A stretch of DNA of 64,000 nucleotides from Manduca sexta (Eukaryota > Arthropoda > Insecta > Lepidoptera > Sphingidae), in contig NC_051126.1 in assembly GCF_014839805.1 (NCBI RefSeq), positions 2,240,609-2,304,608 on the forward strand, written 5' to 3'. Under the pieces are notes generated by a model. It had not been told where the DNA came from. It worked only from the letters and a program-made list of their open reading frames with translations, and made no database searches. Position numbers and translations under genes: made by a program. Below, one piece after another: positions 32,821-43,314 of this stretch; position 1 is the first letter of the stretch, and the number at the start of each line of letters is the position of its first letter.

Positions 32821-35204
32821 CGCTGTCCCTGAATAACATAGCATTATTTAACTTTAATATAACATAGTATCGTCACCACAACTACACAATCTAATATAAA
32901 GAAAGAAAAAGATTTATTGCAGACACAATTTTAAAAAGACACAAAACTACTTTAATCAAAGAAAATTACTTTATTTTTGATAAAAAAAATAATATAAATA
33001 TCTCACATATCGCCGACGCTACATATTATACAATATAAAACCACCAAACAACAACAAAAAATCCACAAGCAAATCCCATTAACAACCACAAAAAGTCCAG
33101 ACCAAATCGAGCTAAGCCCATTATTAGCCCAAAAATCTCATTGGGTAAGACGTTAAGAGGAAGTGGCCCGCGGGGCACAATGTGGCCCAAAAGGCCCACA
33201 ACGCTTCATTCATATTTACGGCGGCATGAAATTGAAGTGCAGACGCGAAACAACTATCGCTAACGTTACCCGACACTTAAAACCCTTCGGAACAACGTAT
33301 TGTGCGAAACGGAGGGAGCCCTCAGTGAGCTAGGGGAAAGTTAACAGGTTTTCTGTTTCATTGAATTTTGGTAATTTGAAATTGCTGAAGGTGGAAGAGT
33401 GACTTTTTTACTGAGTGCACTAGTTTTTCTTAAATAACTCATGATAAGATGGACACATCGGTTGCTAGGATTGTCTTTGCGCATTCAAAAAAACACAAAT
33501 AATGGAAGGGTCCTACATATAATAGTACAAGTGCAAAAACACAACTTTACAGGAAAGCCATTAAAACATTCTAAACATACTGAGGTATAACATTGCAATG
33601 TTCATGAGCACTCACACTACAGCCGAGCGTGTGGCACCGCCTTACTAAAAAAACTGCCAAAACTGCAAGGCGCATCTCTATTCAACTTCACTTCGATTGC
33701 CGTCTGTGCCGAGCGTCGGCCATTTTTTGACCATATATTTTGAATAATTCATACAATAATGAAGAAATGATAATAAATAATTTTAACATATGGCGTATTT
33801 ACAATTTACAACGCCTTTCAATACCACAACACACAATATCTTCAAGCTGCTACAGAAGTATAATATCATTGTCACTGTAGCTTATTATAATTTTTGAATA
33901 TTTGTTGATTTTATAGAAGCAAAACAAACATAGGCTGTAAATTATATTAAAAATTGCGTGAAAGCGGCTGAACAGCTTTTGATTTGGGTTCCACCACCAC
34001 GTTCAATGAAACTCTAGTTTACAAACCGACCAAAACACATTCAAGAAACATGATGACGATGGGATAAATAATGCAAATAAATTCAACGCGGCCGGTTCGA
34101 CAGCACAGCTACTACTAATGAAAATGAAATTATTTATTAACAAAAAATACAAGGTATACAAAATTATCTTGCTTGTTTTTAAAAATATTTGTCCCGAGTT
34201 TCGATAAAGCGAATTAATTTTATAAATATTTGGAAAGAACTCGTAGCATTTTAACTTTGTAGTATTAAAATATTCAAATTAATTTGTTATACACACAAAA
34301 GCGTATTTAAAGGAATATTCTGATTTTATAACTTTGTTACTGCGAGACAACTTATTGGTTGATACTCAAACATTGCAAAACAATAAGTTTAATGAAACAA
34401 ACATTAAAGTTTAGACAAATATTTTCTTTAAGAGGCGAACAAATAAAATCAATGGATTCGCTATTACGATGTAGGGTTGCCAGAGTACGGCTAGGAACCC
34501 TACTTTTTTATTATTTAGTAATAACCATTTTTTTTATTATATTTTAGTCAATTGTACTCTACAGAAATGATTTTTTAGATGGAACAACAAGGCCAACTAC
34601 CTTAACCACTGTAGGTACTGTATGTGTATTTTTAAAGACATAAAGATCTGCATCCACTAGTTTTAAACAAATGTACACTTTGCAAAATAACAAACAATTA
34701 ATACAAAACCTTTATTGTCAATCGCTCCTGTTGCTAATACAGATCAAAAAATATCGGGCCATTAGAGTGTTAAGTAATTTAAAGTTTAGAAATTGCAAAA
34801 ACTTTCTTCATATATTTTGCAAGCAATGCGACCCCAATACCCTTTTAAACTTGACAAAACTTTGTATTTGCAGTGTAACGCAGACGCAGCGCAGCATAAA
34901 AAAATCCCGATCAATATTCGCGCATTTACTCACATCACGACAACTGAACGTCAACATTTTATCATTGACAATTTTTATTGAATAATTGAAATATTTTGAA
35001 GTTATTATGGATTGTAATTTTTTTAGGGGTTTTTTAAATATATTTTTTTTACCAGTTTGCACCCTATTGACGAGGATGTAAAAAATCTAACTGCATACTG
35101 GCATCCGACACAGACTTGTGTGCAAAGCCATCTCTTGCTCTGTAAATAAATACAGTGACAGGCATGTGATAGTTATAAATTGATATTAAACAGATGTAAC
35201 TCGC
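32821..35204. other. Mostly unassigned AT-rich DNA
   Basis: Contains a GC-richer patch (33130-33330) with GGCCCGCGGGGC and a short hairpin GTAGGGTT/AACCCTAC (34471-34503). A 104-codon plus-strand frame (34671-34985), with a shifted second frame, has no recognised motif. Nothing firm could be assigned. Confidence 0.35.
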
Positions 35205-35440
35205 AGCTTCGTCCGTGTGAAAAGCCTTTCTCGCTACAAAAGTCCCTATATCACAGCAGCCATCTATGACATCGGCGCCATTTAATTAAAAATGTGAATT
35301 TTCCAACGGGAGCAAATTATCAAGATAAATAGCCTATGTTAATCATGACATGGTCTCTTGAGGCAAATGTCACCCAAATCCGTTCAGCTGTTTCTTTTTT
35401 TACTTCTAATAAACATCTAACTATCCAAACATTTTTACAA
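35205..35440 (-). repeat. Heli-H-like repeat, reverse orientation
   Basis: ACTCGCAGCTTCGTCCGTGT begins it, CACCCAAATCCGTTCAGCTG lies within, and ACATTTTTACAAACACG with TTTATAATATTAGTA ends it. That end forms the left arm of the adjoining palindrome. Confidence 0.55.
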
Positions 35441-35500
35441 ACACGTTTTATAATATTAGTAAGAATAGGTAGCTATTCTTACTAATATTATAAAACGTGT
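35441..35500. repeat. Perfect 28-bp inverted repeat with 4-nt loop
   Basis: Arm 35441-35468 (starts ACACGTTTTATAATATTAG) is exactly complementary to 35473-35500, with loop GTAG at 35469-35472. The left arm is the end of a Heli-H-like repeat. The right arm abuts the SINE-B head with no spacer. Confidence 0.97.
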
Positions 35501-35766
35501 GACTGCCTCGGTGGCGTAGTTGTATTGCACGTCCGGTACAATAGCGCTCTGAGGTCCTGGGTTCGAATCCCGGGTCGGGCAAAGTGATATTTGGGTTTTT
35601 CTGCTCAGTATCAGCCCGGAGTCTGGAATTTGTGCCCGATATGGCGATAGGCTCGCCCCCTATCACATCATGGGACGGAACATACTTGGCGAAAAGTGGG
35701 TGCCCTAGTTGCGCCTCTGCATACCCCTTCGGGAATAAAATGCGTAATGTTATATATGTATGTATG
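35501..35766 (+). mobile_element. SINE-B copy 8, best-preserved copy
   Basis: The head is TGACTGCCTCGGTGGCGTAG (A-box) and the perfect T-arm is CTGGGTTCGAATCCCGG (about 35557-35573). The acceptor-like stem TGCCT pairs with GGGCA. The body ends with CCCTTCGGGAATAAAATGCG and a (TATG)n tail. An 11-bp direct repeat TAGGTAGCTAT occurs at 35466-35476 and 35767-35777. It encloses the SINE plus the inverted 24 bp of the palindrome, suggesting the foldback arose in the same insertion. The frames on both strands here are artefacts. Confidence 0.93.
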
Positions 35767-35777
35767 TAGGTAGCTAT

Positions 35778-37019
35778 CCATACGTCCATAATATGGAGCA
35801 GTGTCAGGAGACACGTTTTTGGTATACGGGGAACAACAGAAAGACTGAATCACCTCTTCCTTAAAGGTATCAGGTCGGGTGGTCAATAAACCCGAGCAAG
35901 AAACGCTCGAGTCAGAGAAAACACTGAAAGTTAAGTAAGAATAATACAGGCTGATATGTAATAATACTGGAACTGTGTTATATAGTATTCCACTGCTAAT
36001 AACTAACCTCCAGTACTAAGAAAGAGATCGATATTTACCCGTAAATCTGTTCGAAAATGCAATAGCTTATCCTTTTAAAAGTTTACTAAGAATACAAAAT
36101 GGGACCTCGCGATACAAAGAAAGATTAAGTAAGTGTCAAAATATTCAACTTATCATTTTCGCTACCAAAAATAATATTAAATAACCCAATCAAGTGCATG
36201 CCGGGTTATATTACAGAGTTCCGTGGCTGTTAATATAAAATATTTAATTTTTTTTTCAACTCCTTTAATACTTCAATTTAAATTCAAATATTTTTAAAAG
36301 AACTTTCCATTTTGTATATAATTATACCTTTCCATAGTTACGTCGACAAACAAGCATATTATGCATGTGATGCTAAATGATCTCTGATCCATTTATGATT
36401 ACCTACAATTCCAGAATTATTTGAATAATATTTTTTATTGAAATACAGGCTACACTTAGACTCAAGTTCTTATATCATGAGCGCCACTCCGTACGCAACT
36501 ACAAGCTGTCAATATTGACCATACTAAAGTCAGTTTGAATGGATTGCAGTACAATTCAGCTGAACACTGTGAATATTCGGAACGCCAAATCTAGTACATA
36601 GTACATATATATCGATGACGAAAATAGAAGAATTTAAGGGTTTTATATTTTACTACAGAACCTAATAAACGTAGTAACAGCCACGGCAGTCTTTTGTTGT
36701 GAATCGCGGACTTTGAGTTCCAAATGGAAGGGAATGAAAATTTCGCTTTTATTACCATCTCGTACCTTTGTATCTAGAGTTTGCCTTTGAAACAAAGTTT
36801 GGGACAAGGCGCGGCGGATTCATATCATTTTTGGCATACGAGTGAAATAGGGTTTTTCATTTGAGGTTTTTCGTAGTTTCAATGAAGTTTGGTAAAAGAT
36901 TGATCATTTAGGATTAACGCAATATAGGCTACTTTTTATCCTGAAAAGAACTCAGACAAACTGATAGTAAATGGTTCTTTTTTCCAAATCGATGATAATC
37001 AAAATCAAAAGTTAGAAGT
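35778..37019. other. No recognised element except a Heli-H-like trace
   Basis: A trace near 36880-36960 (ATATAGGCTACTTTTTATCC) recalls Heli-H internal sequence. Otherwise unassigned. Confidence 0.4.
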
Positions 37020-37078
37020 CGCCCATAAACAACACCACCAGTATGGTCTTTGAATTACAAAGCATTGTGATCATCACT
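37020..37078 (-). repeat. Rep-C fragment
   Basis: Reverse of AATGCTTTGTAATTCAA and GTTGTTTATGGGCGA, the Rep-C internal block. Confidence 0.6.
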
Positions 37079-37652
37079 TGAGTGTTGAAACGTAAGATGC
37101 TAGATTCGATAATGCCCAACAATTATGTTGGCTAGAATGGCCTTTAATCCTAAACGTCACAACGACACACTCTTGACGATAAAAATAGCCGTTAACAAAT
37201 TGATAAACATACCCTTGCATACAAAACCTACCACCTAGTTAATATTCCCAAATAACCAAATCTTACTGGACTTCACACATCACACGTCAAATTCCGACGT
37301 TATGCACAAGGCGTTCGAGATGCATGTTTCATGCGACGTAGCTAGCTATTAATTCGGTTTACACCAGGCCGAGGTTCAATTATGTATTAAAGCTGTTGTC
37401 CAGAACAGTCTGCTTATGACGTATTAGGTTATTGCACCTCCGCCGGAGAAATTGATGTGACGATGAATTATTGAAGGATTTATGCAGGCGATGCAATCTA
37501 GCGTTGATTACGAAGGTATTACGTGTGTGTATTACTTGGCCAGGATCTTGTTCCACTTAATACGGTCCTAGTGTTGTGAATTGAAGACTTAGATTTGGTG
37601 TGACTGTTGTTATTTATAGACAATGCAATTACTGATTCGGTAGCAGTTGTGT

Positions 37653-37873
37653 ATATCAGCCCTGTATTATATACTGTCTCACTGTTGGGCACGGGCCTCC
37701 TCTACTACTGAGAGGGATTATCACTTAGTCGGTGGACTAAGGCCAGCGACTAAGCGACTAGCGTGGTGACGCTGGCCTAGTGCGGTTTGATAGACTTCAC
37801 ACACCCTCGAAAATTTCTATAGAGAATTTCTCAGGTATGCCGGTTTCCTCACGATGTTTTCCTTCACCGTTAG
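37653..37873 (-). mobile_element. SINE-A copy 4, rearranged and truncated
   Basis: The 3' tail part (ATCAGCCCTGTATTATATAC) to the GATGTTTTCCTTCACCGTTA block is present and the tRNA head is missing. Inside, the normal GGCCTTAGTCCACC is replaced by a scrambled stretch holding inverted pieces of the same sequence. CTTAGTC (37724-37730) pairs with GACTAAG (37735-37741), and AGGCCAGCG (37740-37748) pairs with CGCTGGCCT (37770-37778). It is joined at 37873/37874 to a headless SINE-B. Confidence 0.85.
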
Positions 37874-38088
37874 TAGTTGTATACGACTGCAGTGCTGAGG
37901 TGTCGTGTTCAATCTCCGAGTCGGGCAAAGTAATATTGGGATTTTGTGCGCGATAAGGCGATAGACTTGCCCCCTGTCACATCATAAGGCGAAATATACA
38001 TGTGGATATGTGCGTGCACCAGTTGCATCCCCGCCTGCCCCTTCGAGCATAAACGGCGTGTGTGTGTGTGTGTGTATATGTATATATA
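37874..38088 (+). mobile_element. SINE-B copy 9, 5' truncated
   Basis: Begins inside the A-box (GTAGTTGTATACGACTGCAG) and continues through a mutated B-box and CGATAAGGCGATAGACTTGC to a (GT)n/(TA)n tail. Its neighbour is a head-on truncated SINE-A. The minus-strand frame at 37909 is an artefact. Confidence 0.8.
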
Positions 38089-38091
38089 CAG

Positions 38092-38121
38092 TTGAACGTT
38101 AAGCATACTATTATCTAGTAG

Positions 38122-38201
<80 letters not shown>

Positions 38202-38231
38202 CTACTAGATAATAGTATGCTTAACGTTCAA
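38092..38231. repeat. Perfect 140-nt palindrome with (TA)39 core
   Basis: The 31-bp arm 38092-38122 (TTGAACGTTAAGCATACTAT and 11 more bases) is exactly complementary to 38201-38231. Between them lie 78 nt of alternating TA, itself self-complementary. The whole segment can form a single long hairpin or cruciform. It lies directly after the (GT)n tail of SINE-B copy 9. The exact TA count depends on assembly quality. Confidence 0.97.
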
Positions 38232-39418
38232 TGTCTAAAGATTATGCGGCAGGTCAATAAAATGTAGTAGTTTGTAAACATCATTTTTGGTTCTATTGTT
38301 GTGCGTAAAAGCTGTGGAGGTACCATTAAATATACTAATATTGGCATTTTAGAAAAAAATAAATAAAACTCTTAAATTGACAAAATTTTAAATGTTTAAA
38401 AGCTTTGTTAATATAGTCAGTTCTTTGTTTTGATAAATTTATCAACGATCCTTCGCATATATTTTACCAACCAAAAGTTGTTGTCAAGACAACGCTAAAA
38501 GTTACAAAGACCTTATTTCAGCCGTATTTTCCCGGACATGTTTGCCTACATACAACAAACCGAGAGAAAAAGCACAAATTAGACGCAAATATTAACAGTG
38601 TGCGCGGTTCGCCTTTTCTTTCTTCTTTATCATATTATTATGTTTGTTTCTTTTTTTCTTCTTTAGTTGTCCATATCGTTGAATTTTGCAGATCGTTGTA
38701 AATAAGGCGCCGCGCAAACTCTGGCAATAGGTAGACGACAAAATGGCAGCAACGACATTAATTTAAAACAAATACAATATTTCTATGCCAGTTAGAAATA
38801 ATCAATAAAACTATGATTTAAACTTTCATCAAAACAATAATAAATCAGTAGACTGAAGTACCAATCATAGACACAAAATCCATTTTAAAATAGCACAATT
38901 ACGCACAACAATCATTGGTATAATCCCACATAATCCAAACGACGACGTGTGCCCGTAAAATTATTTCATCGCCGATACTATGGGAAATAAAATGGAAATT
39001 TGATGAGCATGGTAATGACGGGGAAAGCGGGAGTGGCGGGGAGAGGGGCAACGAACCGTCACGTCAACCGTTTCGACTCAATTCTGCGGCTTAACGATGA
39101 CGGAAACAACGGACGTGGCAGTGTGTGAATTGAAATAGCTAACAATCCATTCATGAGGAATAAGGTCGCGCGAATTGCGTTGGTTATTGGTCGAGATGAT
39201 GTTCCTTCTGGAAATTAGTTAACACGAAATTTGGCTGGCATTAAAGTCGTCCTTCTCTAAAAGAAAATATAGGCTTTATTTAAAACTGCCTTTTTCCAAG
39301 ACAAAACTTAATAAACATATTTTCAACTCGGTAGGTAGGCAGGTACTTCTGATTCAGTCCTTATTTTCCTATTATAAGTTATTATTTTAGTCGTATTATG
39401 TACTAGCTAGTAGCTACT
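38232..39418. other. No recognised element
   Basis: Unassigned, with a GC-richer patch at 39000-39130. No frame of interest. Confidence 0.4.
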
Positions 39419-39731
39419 TACTGGTGGTAGGTTTCTCATATCTGAAAGCCCGCCTGGGTAGGTACCACCGCAATGTGTATTTCTGCCGCCAAGTAGCAGT
39501 GTGTAGTCACTGTTGTGTTCCTGTTTGAAGAATATTATAGCCAGTGTAACTACTGGACATAATAAGACTTAACCTCTAATGTCTAAAGATGGCGAGCGCA
39601 GTGAAATACCAAGCAATACTATGTAATTCCAGGTGTTGAATGGTGTTCCTACTGTTTATGGGTGGTCATATCGCTTACCGTCAGGCAAATGGCAAGCTTG
39701 GCTCGTCATTCAAACTAATAAAATAAAATAG
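39419..39731 (+). mobile_element. Rep-C copy 6, full length
   Basis: From TGGTGGTAGGTTTCTCATAT through GGTAGGTACCACCGCAATGT, CTGCCGCCAAGTAGCAGTG and GTGTAACTACTGGACATAAT to CAAACTAATAAAATAAAA. With copies 1 and 2 it defines the family and its length of about 310 bp. Confidence 0.85.
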
Positions 39732-40685
39732 TTGACGGTAAATAAGTAAAGTAAAAATCACTAGTAGCAAATATGTCCATAAACATAATATTTGACTCAA
39801 CAAAGGAATACGAGTGCCATGTTACATCGAATATAGAACAAATAAAGCAGTTTCCGAGAAAACAACGAATATAAATGCAAACACGTGGAATATTCTCTAG
39901 TAGGTACTGTTTCGTAGAATCCTTTGAGTGATAATATTTAAAAAAACTAGACACTGCTGTACTCATAAGATATTGATAAACAAATTAATTAACAAATATA
40001 GGTTAAATATCATGTAATGTTTTATTTGTGTCTATGTATGATCAATAAATATTGTGCTATATTTTTATAATATGTATGTACAAGATGTTTGACATGTGCG
40101 CTCTAGACTGCCATTTCAGTTATCTTTTCTTATTCTAGCCAAAGGTTGTCTGGAAGAGATTGCGTCGAGCGATAAAACAGCCAATTACACCTCCTCTGTG
40201 CCTTTGTTGTTCTGAATCTTAAGTACAATGTTCTTGTTTTCGTGAATAATAAACTATAAATAAATATAGTTATATGATTATTACTTTAAAAGCTTATATT
40301 AGGTCTTGTATATGAGTATCTCCGTACCACCCTTTGTCTATTTCCGCTGTCAAGTAGTAACTCTCAAGCATTGCTGCAATCGTTAATAAATTATGACTAC
40401 CGTCATTTACATTTTAATTCTTACTGTGAGCGCAAAGTTCCGCAAATTAATTGAAGATGCGATGAACCGATGGAGACAAATAATCCGTTCTAAATGCTGT
40501 ATATCTAATGATGATCACGATCCTCAGTCATGAGGGACCGACTACAGAGAGTGAGCGAAAAGCAGTGCCCTACAATACCATAATTCAAAGTTATGAATAG
40601 TTTGCTAAAATGTATATTTGATGGAGGGTGCCACAAGGCTTCATTGCACTCACTACAGGCGAAGGGCTACTTACACACACACCAT
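39732..40685. other. No recognised element
   Basis: A faint Rep-C-like trace (GTACCACCCTTTGTCTATTT, 40325) is present. Nothing else could be supported. Confidence 0.35.
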
Positions 40686-40925
40686 CACGCATTTATCCTC
40701 GAAGGGGTATGCAGAGGTGCAAACCAGGGCACGCACTTTTCGCCAAGTGTGTTCTGTCCCATGATGTGATAGGGGGCGAGTCTATCGGGCACAACTTCAC
40801 AGACTTCGGGTTGATACTGAGCAGAAAATCTCACATATCACTTTGCCATACCCGGGATTCGAACCCAGGATCTCAGAGCGCTGTCGTACTGCGCATGCAG
40901 TTCAACTACGCCATCGAGGAAGTCG
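40686..40925 (-). mobile_element. SINE-B copy 10
   Basis: Near full-length reverse copy: CGAAGGGGTATGCAGAGGTG, CAAGTGTGTTCTGTCCCATG, the B-box complement GGGATTCGAACCC (about 40853) and the A-box complement AACTACGCCATCGAGG. Frames reading DPGFEPR-type peptides here are artefacts of the tRNA-like T-arm. Confidence 0.88.
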
Positions 40926-41424
40926 GTACTTTATCTATTTTTTTATATTAATACCGCATCCAAATCATACTTCCTTTCGTGTACGAGTAAACGTCTTTTT
41001 CTTAAGCAACCGCGACCGTTTACCACTTCGTTTAAGTGCTTATGTAATGTGACTCGTCCCGATTCCCCCTGACCCCCTTCCATTTTTCCCAGTTATATTT
41101 CATTAACACGGCGCACCATCTTCATCACAGTTAACAAACGGTGTTGCCGCGCGTTAATTTTAATAAGAGATAAAAGAATACTTCATTCGTAATTGTTTTC
41201 TTAAATACTTTGTTGTGAAGTTGCCCAGTGTTTCCTCTTTGTTGCGAGCGCCGAAAATTACCGAATTTGTTTATTAAAACTAAGTTTCACATTTAATATT
41301 TTGTTATTATTCATTATACAATTCTGTTATTTGTAGACATGGAATGTTTTTGTCACGGGACTTATATGAATTCTTAAGGTCCCTTATGTCGCGTTACATT
41401 CAAATTGCTTCTCAAATCAATAAG
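40926..41424. other. No recognised element
   Basis: Unassigned DNA. Confidence 0.4.
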
Positions 41425-41582
41425 AAAAATGTATAATTGTAAAATGTAAGTAGAAACTGTATCATTGACTTTTCGCACGACCAACACCTCAGTCATGAAT
41501 GCAGCAATCTTCGATTTACGTCGGAAAAAAATATAATATAAAAATCCGCGGTAAAATCCGAAAAATAATTTAATTTCGGTAT
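41425..41582. mobile_element. MITE-F copy 4, decayed
   Basis: AATGTATAATTGTAAAATGT (shared with copy 3), CTTCGATTTACGTCGG and CGCGGTAAAATCCGAAAAAT, then AATTTAATTTCGG. Confidence 0.55.
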
Positions 41583-41889
41583 ATTAACTTGTAGTATTAC
41601 CCTACAATATAGCTAAAACAGATCTTCCTTCAATTAGGCCGTGCCTAATAGATAGATATAGGCCAGTATTCTCATCAACACATTAGGACAACTATACGTT
41701 AAACACCTAACAAATAAAACATGCTACAAATATAATTATCAACTGTTTTATTTTAAATCCATAACGTTCATAAAGGAATAAATAAAAGAATGCCTAAGTA
41801 TTACAATCTTTCACTATAATTTAGATACTAACACATTTACATTTTTTTAGATTAACAGAATAATTTCTTAATTTACCTTATATTACTGC

Positions 41890-41973
41890 CAAGGCACTTA
41901 GGTGTTCGATCTTCCAGCTAGTCACCACTTTCAACCGCCCGTCCCTGACAAAGGCTCCCGACCAAGTGCCTTG
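41890..41973. repeat. Imperfect hairpin with GC-rich interior
   Basis: CAAGGCACTTAGGT (41890-41903) pairs with ACCAAGTGCCTTG (41961-41973) with one bulge. The 57-nt interior is markedly GC-richer than its flanks. It could be a small structured RNA, part of a LINE 3' end or a MITE; the sequence alone cannot decide. Confidence 0.6.
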
Positions 41974-42241
41974 CAACATTACACTTTTTAAATAACGGCA
42001 ATATTTCAAATATATGCTGACAATATTAAATTACAATTTAGTAATATTAATAATTTTAAATTAAGACCTAACAAACTGTATAAAGATATATTTACAGTTT
42101 AAATAAGTAGGAATCGATGTAGCGTGAGTGTTTGATTTTTTTCTATACGGGCACTGAAAATTTACCCCTTTGGATGTCCAAATGCCATTATGTAATGGCC
42201 AGTGAATAGGAGTCCAAACATCACTGGTTGGTTACTAAATG

Positions 42242-42383
42242 TTTTCCAATAATCCTGAAAGATAAATAAAGGGAAAACCATGACTTTAATGTCTTTATAA
42301 ATTTTTAGCAACAAGATAATTTTTACTCAAATTTTTTCGACATATATATATAAAAATTCGATTAGAACCTTATAATACTGAGC
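42242..42383 (+). repeat. Rep-O copy 2
   Basis: Counterpart of 2668-2803: TTTCCAATAATCCTGAAAGA, TAAATAAAGGGAAAACCATGA and a CCTTATAATACTGAGCC end. Confidence 0.5.
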
Positions 42384-42398
42384 CACCGCCATATTGAG

Positions 42399-42560
42399 TT
42401 GACTGACGAGATATTTTTATCCCTCGCCAGGCGACATAATCATGCCGGTCCAATTGAATCCGCAAAATAATTCACTCTGTGTTAAAAAATCATTCAAATC
42501 CATTCAGCAAGTCATCAGTTAACTTCCAACAAACATCTACATTCCAAACATCTTCACGAG
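42399..42560 (+). repeat. Rep-E scrap joined to Heli-H-like scrap
   Basis: GTTGACTGACGAGATATTTT and GGCGACATAATCATGCCGG (42399-42460) are Rep-E with an empty MITE-D site. TCATTCAAATCCATTCAGC and AACAAACATCTACATTCCAA (42480-42560) are a reversed Heli-H-like piece. Confidence 0.5.
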
Positions 42561-43174
42561 TTAATAGCTATTATATAAATATAATAGTACTATAATATTT
42601 TATAGTATTTCAGTCTAGACTCGTCATTAAACGCAGCATTCGAAACAGCAGTACTCCATTGTATTCGTACCCATTTTGTGTTAATTTGTTAGTGCCAATG
42701 GAAACATGAAATCGCTTTCACATCCAACCAATAGTTTTGGTCTCAATAACTGTTTACTGCGTTTCATTTTCATCGCTATGCCTTCGATATTGTATCTATT
42801 TCGGCTCGTTGTTGCGGTGGCATTGAGTTTCTAAGTTTGATTCTCAGGGTAGAATTTATTATTTCATATTTCACAAATGTTTGATTTGTATCTTGATTCT
42901 TATTACTAAATTACGCAGGTGATCACTTTTGACGATTTCGAAATATGTTTTTAACAAAACCCTAGCCCTCAATCGCTGGAACTAGCAAAAAACTATTTAT
43001 TATGCCCACATTGAGGTCAACTCCGCATTTATTTATTTATAAAGAAATTACAGCACTTGGCCAATACACTTACTTCTAACAATGTAATCCAAGTCTAATT
43101 TTAACAATACTAACTGCTAACAATAAAATTTAAACAGATAACTAAAGCTATTTCTAATACTATCAATATATTCG
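42561..43174. other. No recognised element
   Basis: Unassigned DNA. Confidence 0.4.
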
Positions 43175-43314
43175 TGGGTCCTCTCTTGGCTTGCCGGCAA
43201 GCCCGACAGCCACATGACATTACGCGTGTCACGGAAAAACAACCTTATTATGTAGTATATAAGTTTATATTCCCGCGACACACGTAAATGTCAATGTCAC
43301 ATTGAGAGGACCCA
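43175..43314. mobile_element. 140-bp inverted-repeat element (putative MITE)
   Basis: The ends TGGGTCCTCTC (43175-43185) and GAGAGGACCCA (43304-43314) are perfect inverted repeats. Further in, CATGACATTACGCGTGTCACGG pairs with the complement of CCGCGACACACGTAAATGTC. A second small palindrome GCTTGCCGGCAAGC (43189-43202) sits in the left arm. No second copy was found in the window. Confidence 0.7.

Noticed and set aside
34671..34985. A 104-codon plus-strand protein
   Set aside because: No domain, no splice context and a shifted overlapping frame of similar length; composition is that of AT-rich non-coding DNA.
35501..35585. A genuine tRNA gene at the SINE-B head
   Set aside because: A and B boxes and a T-arm are present, but the D and anticodon arms do not fold properly and the sequence continues into the SINE body found at nine other sites.
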